DNA of 64,000 nucleotides from Phocoena phocoena (Eukaryota > Chordata > Mammalia > Artiodactyla > Phocoenidae). A model generated the notes under the pieces. The model was not told the origin of the DNA. It did no database searches and saw nothing but the letters and a program-made list of their open reading frames with translations. The position numbers and the translations under genes are program-made. How positions within the stretch are numbered: the stretch's first letter is position 1; every line of letters starts with the position of its first letter. Shown here piece by piece: positions 54,761 through 64,000 of this stretch. Where the stretch lies: contig NC_089225.1 in NCBI RefSeq assembly GCF_963924675.1, forward strand, positions 107,770,313 to 107,834,312. Reading direction: 5' to 3'.

Positions 54761-55859
54761 ACATGTTCTTACATTATCTTCTAGAAGCTCTATTGTTTTA
54801 CCTTTTCTATTTTAGACCATAATCTACTCAGAAATGAGTTTTGAATATAGTACAGCAAGTTTCAGTTTGTCCCGTGTGGACATCTAATCGACCCAGCATC
54901 ATTCCTACTGCTCCACAGGGCCACCTTGGTCAAAATGAAGGGTCTGTATCCGCACGGATCTGTATCTGCGCTCTGTCCCGTCTCGCTGATCTGCGTGTCT
55001 CTTCTTGTGCCGGTGCCACACGGTCTCAATCATTGTGCCTTTATTATAAGTCTTGGTATTCAGTAGAGTTAGACTTTTCCACCTTGCTGCTCCTCAGTAA
55101 AGGGCACCTAGCCTATTCTTGGCCCTTTCCATTTCCATGGAAATTTTAGAATCAGATTGTCAGTTGCCACACACATGCACACAGACTTGCTGGGATTTAC
55201 ACTGAGGTTGCACTGGATTTACACTGAGATCAAGTTGGGAAAAAATTAACCCTTTTATGATTGTCTTCTACTCCACAAACATGGTGTATCCCACTCTTTA
55301 TTTAGGTCTTCTTTAATTTTTCTCAGTAACGTTTCATAAATTTTTATGCAGTGGTCTTCTTGATTATCTCCAATTAGATTTACTGCTAGGTATTTAATAT
55401 TTGTGATACTATTTAAAATCGTATTTATAAATTTCCTTGTCTCTTTGTTGCTGATGTATGGAAAGACAGTTTATTTTTATTGACCCTGTATCCAGTGACC
55501 TTGCTAAATTTGTTAAATTCAGATAATTCATCTGTAGATTTTTTCCGATTTTCTCTGTATCCAGTGTTGCTTGTTCCTTTCCAGTATCAACACCATTTGT
55601 GTCTTTTTCTTGCCTCGTAGCGCTATACAGTATTTAATGGAAGTGATGATAGCAGGCGTCCATGTCTTGTTCTTGATCTCAGAGGAAAGGGTTTTTACCA
55701 CAAACTCACTTGTAAATTATGAAAACTTAACACTAAAATTCCCTTTTGTATACATTTGATTTTGCTTCCCCCCAAGTTGATCTTTCAATTCGAAGGTACT
55801 TCTAAGTTTGAAATGTGGCAGTGGTGGTTTCTGTATGTTAGGAGGTAGGCAGATGGCAT

Positions 55860-56020
55860 ATCACAAGACTGTGACTCCTTATTTTAACCTTGTGAGGAAG
55901 ACTTGGCCTTGTCCGTTTTACAGACGGATAGCGTGGCTGATACAGCTGAGCAGGGGTTGTAACAGGTGGTGTCGGACCCAAAGCCCAGGCTGTTCTTACT
56001 ACTCCCCGATTCCCTGGTAG
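55860..56020 (+). mobile_element. MIR remnant
   Basis: accttgtgaggaagacttgg, ccgttttacagacggatagc and gtgtcggacccaaagcccag suggest MIR; diverged. Confidence 0.55.
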
Positions 56021-59000
56021 AATATTGAATGTGTAACCCCCAAGGTCACAAGAAAATACCACATTTGTCATAGGTTTCCAAGAGGAGAGTTGCTAAGCTA
56101 CTTCACAGGTACGCTGAACATCTTTTCCTTTTCCCTTCCCCATACCTCCTTATAGCGGTGTCATCTGCACATCCGTCTTTCTCTGGCTTCCGTTGTCATG
56201 GAAGCAAACTGGGGCAGCCAAGTGTCATGCCGAAAGGAGCCCTCCCTGCCTGCCCGTGCAGCCGCCCCTGCAGCTCTCCGCAGCCACCTGGCCGAGCCAC
56301 CCACCAGGCTAGGCCTTTCCTGGCCTCTACTGCCATTTGGGCTTTTCTCTGATGCCAAGGAGGTGGGCGGTGAGGATTGAGGGCTTTCCTTCTGGTCAGG
56401 CTGCTTGGGTTGTTGGGTGGGACTGTGTGTTTTTAAACCCTCAAGCTGTCCCAATTTGAGGATTATGAACCCTATGCAGACACACAGAATCTTTCTCTGC
56501 TGAGGTTTGGAGAGAGGAAGGAAGAGTGCAAGGAGGGTAGAGACCCAAACAGGCCCAGGGCTGGCAGGGGCTTCCGCGGCCCGAGCCATGATGTGAGAGT
56601 GTCCCTTCCTGCCGCCCAAATAACTACCCAAGGATGACCCAAGACAGACAATTCTAGGCCACCAGGAACTCTCGAAACTAAATACTTTGCAACTCTCAAA
56701 GACCTTATAAAAGAGAGTTCCCTTGGTTGATTTAACACAGGGCTACATTAAGCAAACAGCGTTTTTTCCTTCTTGTTAAATTTCCTTTGCCGTTCCCTTT
56801 ACTCATCTTTTTGCGATGGACTGCAACTGTGTCCATTCTAGGAACCTCCTAGGGCTGCAGCAATCCAGTGTGACTTGGAATCCTTCAGTTGTTTTTTTCC
56901 AAATGCTCTTTGAGCATATGGTGACATGATTTGACCGGTGAGAGAGGATGGGGAAAATTAGCATTTTTGTTTTCTCTGTACCTCTCTCTCTGCCATATAT
57001 ATACCTTTGTCAGAATTCCCTGGCACGATCTATGTCTTTTCTGCCACTCTGGGTATTTGTCCATCCACAGATTCCCATCCCAGTGGAAAGACTGCTCTTT
57101 GGCCCCTAAGGCTAACCTTTCTAAGTTGATGGCTCAGCTGTTTAGTTTTTAAACCCAAGGAGGGCTGTCCCTTTCCAAGACCTTGAGGAGTGCTAGAAGC
57201 TGGTGGTATCCAGGCCTGCCGGTGGGCTGCACCAGCCTCGAGGGCATGTTCAGTTACTTAAAGTAGCAAATGCCTCTGCCGTAAGCACCCTCTGTTGGGT
57301 GGCTGGAAGTCAGAGCCCAGGCCCAGGCCACAGAGGCCTGAGATACTCTGAGGGAGGTTCGCCCATGCAGGAAATGGGCCACAGGATTGCGTGTTGGCTC
57401 TAAGCCTGAAGAAAGGTGCCCATGGCTGGCGCCTCCTGCAGCTGCCTGGCGGGTAGCCAGAACGTGCTTGGCTCTCTCGCTTTTGGCTGTGCTCTCTGTG
57501 GGGAAGTGTTTCTGATCTGTCTTCACTGCCACTCCCCAGCTCTCTGGGGCATTGTGGCTTTTTCTTGGCGCTTGGGCAGGAAGCCTCCAGAGCCTGAGGG
57601 GGTTGCTGTGCTTGACGACAAAGGCCGTCAGTGGGTAGAAATCACTTTATTTATCGAAGAGGAATTGAACACGATTACTCTCCCTTCTGAGCACACTTCT
57701 CCAAAGGTGGGCACTCAGGTGGGCAGAGACCTCACAGAGTGACCAGAGCAGGTGCCCAGCTCATGCCCGTTGAGTCAAGCAAAGAGCAAGTGGCCAACTT
57801 ACGCAGCTGCTCTGAAAACCCACCCCAGCAAAGCCTAGCTGAGATGCGGAACACACAGCACGCCACTGACTGCAAGCTGCCCCCGGCCAGCCCCACATGA
57901 CCCCACGACCCAAGGACGTGCCAGGGGCTGCTGGGCCAGGCTCCAAGGTTGAGGATGGGTGAGACACGGTGTCTGCCTTCCAGGCCCAGGAGTGGGCCAG
58001 TGTTGCAGAGAACGTGGCTCGTTTCCTGGGGTCGCTGAGGACCTCGCTCCCATCACCCTGGAACTGAAGGGCTGTGGGGAGCGCTCGGAGCAGGGCCCAC
58101 CAAGCCAGCAGCACTGCGCTCTCCGGGCAGCGTTCCTCTCTCTCGGGCGTCCTCGCGATGGTGTCTCCCTCAGTGGTGGGCCAGCTGTGATCTTCTCTAA
58201 ACACCTTCGTGTGTGAGCTCTCTGGAACGTCACAGAAGGAATGGCTCTTGTTTTAATTTATGGACGTATTTTTTGCTTTAATGGTGTCCACTGGACATCA
58301 TGTAGCCCTTTTTAATACTTTAGGATTATTCACAATGTTTATATGGTGATACAAAAGCATTTTCCTTAGGCTCTACTGCGCTCTGCGGCTTTGCCGCTGC
58401 TCTAAATACTCCCAATACTGCCGTGTGCTTTCACTCGACTTTACCGAGGCCCTGCCTCAACTGTCTCTGTGTCCACCTTTACAGTCAGGGCCCGTTGTCA
58501 CTTCTCTCCTGCTGTCCAGGAGACACCAGGAGCGCCCTCCCAGCCTGGCTGTGCGCGTGAGGCACCATGGGGGTATGGCATCAGCCAGGAAGCCGAGTCT
58601 AGTAGTCAGAACTGTCCATCGAGAAGAGGAAAGGGTCTGAGTGGGGAGCGAAGGCGGGACTTCCCTGAGAGTCACACTCGACTCCCGGCTCCGGCACCTG
58701 TGTTGGCCCCCAAGGCCTGGTCTGTTGGTTGTTTGCTGGTTCTGCCCCACGTATCGGGTGCTCAAGATTGAACATGTGGCTGAGTTTTAGATAAGTGAGA
58801 TGGCGGTGTACTTCCTAAATCAACTTGAACTGAATTGTTTAGTGCGTCTGTCATGTTGGGAAATTCTTCCTTAGTGCTAACAGCCCTCTGGTTTCATCTC
58901 AGTCTGTTTCCTCTCATTAATTAGTCTTCAGTGCAGACGAAAGACCAGTTAGCTGGTCGCCATCTCCTGTGTCGTAAACCGTCAGATCTTCAGTGTTCCG

Positions 59001-59369
59001 CTCTCGAAGCTGAAGGAAGCCTTCACGCCTCTCGGCTTTCTCCTGGTGTGTTCCCCAACTGTCAGGCTCATCAGACCTAACTCTTACGTGGCCTATGCGA
59101 CCGTTTGCCTCCTCAGAAACGCCAGTACTTTGCTGTGCGTCCTGTGAGGCAGGCTCCACTAGGCTTCATGACCCATGAACTCCTTGCAATAGAATGGGGG
59201 AGGTTTTGTGGGTAGAGTGTGTGAAGGAATGCATGGAAAACCACTTTCCTCAGATCCTCTGAGGGATCCGTCGCCCAAAGTGCTGAGAACATTGCTGTGG
59301 GAACTCAGTAAATAAATGCCGAAGCAAAGAGCCGGTGTGTGACTACGAAGATTCTCATGGGGCGGTAGG
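56021..59369. other. Long intron segment, nothing recognised
   Basis: About 3.3 kb, G+C-rich in parts, without a recognisable exon of DIS3L2 or another gene, RNA gene or young repeat. Confidence 0.5.
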
Positions 59370-59495
59370 GGAGTGAGTATGTGTTTATCTCCTGACTCCC
59401 TAGGCCCAAGGGCTGGGACAGTATCTGTGTCCCAGCCCCGAGCACAATACCTGGAACGCTGCAGATGCCCAGCAAGTGCTGAGTGAACGTCTCCA
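59370..59495 (-). mobile_element. L2 3'-end fragment, antisense
   Basis: gcccaagggctgggacagta, cagccccgagcacaatacct and agcaagtgctgagtgaacg. Confidence 0.6.
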
Positions 59496-59569
59496 GGGCG
59501 TTGGCTGCATTCGCTCTGTGTTCTAGCATCCTTCAGTACTCTAATGACACCAGACTCTTGTCACCTTTA

Positions 59570-59735
59570 GGTTTTTATAATAATAATTACTAATGCTTAT
59601 GGAATGCTTAACAACATGCCGGGCCCTGAGATGAGAGCTTTACGTAATGTGTCTCATTTAATCCTCCCCCTGAGGGGTGGAAAGTGGAGGTTAGGGAGGT
59701 TAGCCGTCCAGGTAACACAGGCCCTGTATGGTGGA
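59570..59735 (+). mobile_element. MIR remnant followed by a C-run
   Basis: ttatggaatgcttaacaaca, ctttacgtaatgtgtctcat and ttaatcctccccctgagggg match MIR. A run of about 16 C follows at 59736-59751. Confidence 0.75.
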
Positions 59736-59751
59736 CCCCCCCCCCCCCCCG

Positions 59752-61093
59752 CCTTCCCTCTTGACTTCAACAAGCAAGAGCACAAGAGGTTGCTGCTGCC
59801 CATCCACAGGGAGAAGCCTGCCCTCCTGCGCGCCCTTCCCATCCAGGCCAGACCGGGTCTCCATAGAGGCCTGAGGCCAGCGCTGGTCCGAGCCCTGATA
59901 AAGCTGAGCTCATGCCGGGGAACCACAGGAATCTTCAGGAAGCCCTTATATATTCAGAGTTGCATTACTTGCCAGATGGATCATTTCCCACTGCCAAACT
60001 TAGAAAGCGACCCCTCGGAAATTCCTCAGTGTGGAAGGAAGGGCCCTGAGGACGTCTGCCCACGTGCCTCGTGGGCAGGGAATGCATTTGCCCGTTGTTT
60101 CCTAGCCCAGATCTAGACACCTTTCCTCTGCTTTACTAGCAAACTGTTGGACACCTGCTAGTGCCAGCTACTGGGCAATGAGAAAGATCCTCCCCCCCCC
60201 CGAAGCACACAGCCCACAGAGGAAGACAGGTGTGTAAGGTAACATCCACAGGCGGTGACGAAGGCCATGGTGGAGGTGTGCGCCCAGTCTCTGCATGCAG
60301 TTGGCAGCGGACACCGCCCTGAGCTGTGCTCTGCCTGTAAGGTGAAACCAGCAGCCAAGTCTTTGTGTTGTTGCAGAATGACCAGATGGCAGTAATTCTG
60401 CAACACCCAAATGTGCCCTGTGAGGAACTGGGCTTGAACTTCACAAAGATTTTTTGGGAAATGGACTGGCATAGACACCTCTAGCCAGGGAGCACGGTCT
60501 CTCTCTCCACAGTGGCTATGGGAGGATGGCCACAGCCAGGTGACCACACAGAGCCCTGCAGGGCACTGGGCAGGGCCTCCTCCCAGGTGGGGACAGCTGG
60601 GCTGAGGCCTCTGCCAGGAAGAGCAGTTCTCACCCTGAGGGAAGCCTGGGTGGAACGGGCTGGTCCTCCCAGTCATGATGGCTGCCCAGGCCTGGCCTGA
60701 GCCACCTATGACGAAGCTCCCAGAGGCCATTGCTGACGCAGAAATCTGGTCAGCTTCCCAGGAGCCTAGAGAACTGTTTTAGAGCATCTCTAGGTCCTGG
60801 AAAAGCAGGGTTCCCTGTGCATCCCAGGCTGCCCTAAAAGATGGACTTGGCCTGCAGAGCAGCAGCTCAGGAAAGTAGAACTGTGGGCTCCATTCAGGCT
60901 TTGACATCCACTGGCCTTGCCGTCTGACTTACCATCAACCCAGCCTAATCCAGGTTGTTCTGGCCTTGGATCTAAGGTGGAGTTGAGGGTGGCACCTGGA
61001 AAGGGCTGAAGTCTTCACACAGCCTGTATCTGAGAGCTTCCATCAGTCCAGAGATGCAGGGGTAGAGGTGGGGATGAAAACCAGCAGTCTCCT
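59752..61093. other. Intron segment, possible L2 scrap
   Basis: 60130-60260 (tgctagtgccagctactggg, gaggaagacaggtgtgtaag) may be an L2 scrap; otherwise nothing. A C-run lies at 60191-60200. Confidence 0.4.
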
Positions 61094-61157
61094 TGCTCGC
61101 CCCTGCCACCCCTCCCAGTGTGCTCGCCCCTGCCACCCCTCCCAGTGTGCTCGCCCT
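61094..61157 (+). repeat. Short tandem repeat, 27-bp unit, 2.4 copies
   Basis: A 27-bp unit beginning tgctcgcccctgccacccct and ending cccagtg is repeated exactly at 61094 and 61121, with a third start at 61148. C-rich, like the large minisatellite, but of unrelated sequence. Confidence 0.93.
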
Positions 61158-63234
61158 CTCACCGGAGGGAGAGCCGGTGCGCCCTGGAGGTTGGCTGTGT
61201 GTGTGTCTAGGCAGGGACATGACGATGCTGGGGAAGCCCAGAGGCTCTGGATGGGAACAAATCCATTTAAACCACTCTGAACCTGGTTCATAAAACTGTG
61301 GGTCAATATTTTAAGAGTCACATAACTAACGAAGAGCTCTGCCAGACTCAACATACCGCATCCCAGTGGGTGATAAGACAAGCGTTAGTTCAGTGGAAAC
61401 AGCCCAGGAGAAGATTTTTTTTTTTAAATCTGCTACTTTTCATATTTAGAATGAGGTGGGCTGCTCTGGACAAGAGTATTCATTTATCAGGTGACCAACA
61501 CATGAGCCCCAGCCATACTGTCACCCTGTGTTGGATATAAGTGATGACTGTCTACAGGTAGGGAAGAATTTCGTTAGAGCAAATCAGCAGGTCCCATCAG
61601 GCTGGCGGAAGCTGACTTAGGTTCTGTCTCTTGAGTTCACATGCCTGCCTTCCAGCGGGGAACAGCTGAAGGGAAGCTGCAGGAACCCCACTCCTAGGCC
61701 CTTCTCCTGGGGGTCTCTGCTTCCACCCCCCAGAACTGTCCTCCTTCCCTCTTTTCTGTGGAGCACCAAGCAAATCATGTCTCTGCAGTGCCTCGTTCAT
61801 TCCCCAAACAGGCATTTGACATTGCAGCTCTTGGCCTGTCTAACCCAGGTTGAACAGCACCTACACGTGCCCCTGGCCCTGGGACACAGAGGTGGACAAG
61901 GCCTGGTCCCCAGACAGGAAAACTGGCCTCAAAAGAGACGGTCGCAATCCAACAATGAGTTCTGGGGCTAGAATCAGCCCAGAGGACCATGGGCCAAGAA
62001 GGGTGATGCCTGAACTGAGCCTTGAAAACTCAGCTGTGACTCAGTGGAGGCAGGCTAGGGGTGGCAGGTGGGGGGAGCACCTGGAAGCCCCGGGGGGTCC
62101 TAGGAAGTGTGGGTGCACGTCACCCAGGAGGAAGCCCAAGGAGAGACGCCAGTTTCCTCATGGCTGCGGGGGGAGCTGGGCTGAGGCCAGCAGCAGGTCA
62201 GTGAGACGTGCAGGGGCCAAGGGAGCTGCAGCCTTTGATGCAAGAAGCCAACCCACCCTTAGCCCAGCCCCTCTGAGGGCCCTTTACACTGTCAGGGGCT
62301 GGGCAGTTCTAACAGTATGGAACTCACCAGGGGAAACAAAAAGGACCAGAATTCTTTACCCAGCTCAGAGTTCAGTGAGAAAACACCCTCTTGGGGCAGA
62401 CTAGAAAGTCTTGTGTGAGGCTTGCTGAGGTGTCTCGGCAGCTCCTAGGGCAGGCTTCCAGACCAGGATGTCTAAGGGTCGAGATGGCCATAGCCCCGAG
62501 GACGACTCTCCCCGCCCTTCTGACCCACTGAGTAGCGTTCGCCAGAAAGAGGTCCACAGATGAAAGAGGCAGAACCTTCAAGCCTTTAGCCGGCCACAGG
62601 AGAACTAGAGCAGTAAAAGCAAATGTGCTCAGCCCCTGTGCTCATCCCAGGGGCAACACCGAGACACAGAAGGAGGCCAGAGCCCCAAAGGCAGATGGGA
62701 GGAAGTGTTCACATGGGGAGCTGGCGGTGTAGGGGTAAGTCCTATTCCTGTCCTCTTGTCCGCCGAGCCGGAGACAGGCAGAGGTAAACCGAGGGCTAAA
62801 AATAAGACCTCCAGGGTCACAGGATGTCCCTGCCCGGCCAGGCCCGGAGGTGGGCTTGCGTGTTTGCAGGCCCAGTACGACCAGCCTCAGACGTGGGGGC
62901 AGGGAGCCTTGGGGAAAGGCGCTGTCCCTCTGAGGTTGCTGGGCAGGTGGCAAGCTAGGTCGAGATGAGTGACCTCGGCTCCTCTGCTGCTGCAACCCTT
63001 GCTGAGGGCGGGAGGTGCCCTTGACAGGGAGGAAGGGCGGTAGTGACACAGCAGACCACCACGGGTGCCCGTCCCCCAGGTGCCAGCGTGGCCTCAGGGC
63101 AGGCCCTGTGTTGACCCCCCGCTGTCAGCAGAGCCCTTGGTTGGGTGCTGCTAAGGAGACCCTGCTGTCCAATCCTTAGAAAGCTTAAGGCAGGTGGCAC
63201 AGGTTCACCTGAGGAAGAGCAGTGGATGGGGCCC
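61158..63234. other. G+C-rich intron segment, L2 scrap
   Basis: 61840-62080 (ggtgatgcctgaactgagcc and neighbours) may be a sense L2 3' scrap. No gene recognised. Confidence 0.4.
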
Positions 63235-63385
63235 CTGGTGTCCTCTCTCTGTAAGCTTAGGGGAGTCACATGACCTCTCGGAGCCTCCCTTTGCTCGTAT
63301 GAACAATGAGGGGTCTAAGACTTGTTGTGAGACTCAGAAGGGCCAACAGTGGCCAAGCACCTGGCATTGGGCCCGCACAGAGACC
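63235..63385 (+). mobile_element. MIR remnant
   Basis: gagtcacatgacctctcgga, gcctccctttgctcgtatga, acaatgaggggtctaagact and ccaagcacctggcattgggc follow MIR order. Confidence 0.7.
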
Positions 63386-64000
63386 CCCAAAGGCATCTGC
63401 TCGCCCGGGCCAGACTCGGGCCAGCTCCCCACTCCACAGCGAGGCGGACAGGGGCTGCACCCCCAGGCCCGTTTCCTCCTCTGCAATGGAGGCGGCAGGA
63501 TCTTCTCTCTCTCCCTCTCCCGCAGTTGTAATGAGGGTCGCATGGCTGCCATACGTGCAGACAACGTAAAGCACCATAGGAATGTTAGGAATTGGTCTTG
63601 CATGAACCAAGCAAAACATTGCAGATAAAAAACATACTTAGGAGTGCCTACTGAATGCCAGATACTGTTCCAGGCCCTGGGAATCAAGGTAAATGGAGCT
63701 GGCTGAGCCAGCCAGAGCCAGGTTGGTGGGGGACAGGTGGGAATGGGGTGGGGCTGGAGGGCGGCCTGGGCCAGTAAAGGCATCACAGGTGCAGGTGAGT
63801 GGAGACCCAGGTGAGCAGAAGCCAGAACACGGCTGCAGCGTGAGAGAGTAGGATTTGTGTCATCTGGGAGCCAGGGGGCGTAATCAAGAAAGTATTTGAC
63901 AGTGCAGTTCTTGGTCTCTGTCTGGGCCGAACAGAGCAGAGGGCTGCGGAGCATGGAGAGCCGGAAAACCCTCGCTGGGACCCGCAGCCCAGCCCCAGGG
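63386..64000. other. Window end, intron with L2-like scrap
   Basis: 63630-63700 (ggagtgcctactgaatgcca, actgttccaggccctgggaa) is a short sense L2 3' scrap. No DIS3L2 exon is reached. Confidence 0.5.

Larger units (their letters stand above)
53425..55730 (-). mobile_element. Ancient L1 (L1M-type), antisense, split by another element
   Basis: Antisense L1 3'-UTR (gaactatgacatgcatagag, tatcacccacatcaagaaat, tcatataaacggaatcattc, acctaggagtgaaactacta) leads into the antisense 3' end of ORF2 (aggtatttaatatttgtgat, gaccctgtatccagtgacct). It is interrupted at 54339-54760. Many stops and indels; a fossil. Confidence 0.85.

Noticed and set aside
43206..64000. The next DIS3L2 exon (starting LVEEFMLL in human)
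   Set aside because: No such peptide was found in the translated open frames after exon B; it should lie beyond the window.

Overview
This is a stretch of mammalian nuclear DNA, almost certainly from a cetacean. There are no bacterial-style gene blocks. Two spliced exons sit in very large introns packed with interspersed repeats. The taxonomic call rests on the repeats: several ~200-bp tRNA-derived SINEs of the CHR type (start GGGCTTCCCTGGTGGCGCAG, RNA polymerase III B-box GGTTCG, A-tail) flanked by intact target-site duplications (TSDs), together with longer relatives of the same family and L1 3' ends typical of whales and even-toed ungulates.

The only gene recognised is DIS3L2, the 3'-to-5' exoribonuclease that degrades oligouridylated RNAs in the cytoplasm, transcribed on the + strand. 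Exon A (3549-3782, 78 codons) and exon B (43126-43205, 80 bp) encode consecutive parts of the catalytic RNB domain and join in frame (...RLDQ | LKLAF...). They are separated by a 39.3-kb intron. The following exon is not in the window, so the next intron is at least 20.8 kb. The intron before exon A fills positions 1-3548.

The most striking object is a minisatellite at 32189-34772 inside the 39-kb intron: 63 complete units plus one partial unit of 40 or 41 bp. Three unit types differ by one extra C or one C-to-A change. Their order can be read as a variant map, which shows a duplicated six-unit block and long runs of one type. All three forward frames are free of stop codons, which creates spurious open frames of about 950 codons. 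I do not consider it coding.

Region by region: 1-3548 intron with a CHR SINE, a MIR and a MER20; 3549-3782 exon A; 3783-32188 intron with CHR SINEs (one nested in another), L2, MIR, a hAT element and an ancient L1; 32189-34772 minisatellite; 34773-43125 intron with long antisense L2 remnants, SINEs and a recent truncated L1; 43126-43205 exon B; 43206-64000 intron with MIR/L2 pieces, a young CHR SINE at 51.55 kb, and an old antisense L1 (53.4-55.7 kb) split by another element. The right end (about 56-64 kb) is G+C-rich and repeat-poor. Repeat families are named from remembered consensus features, not from a database search.
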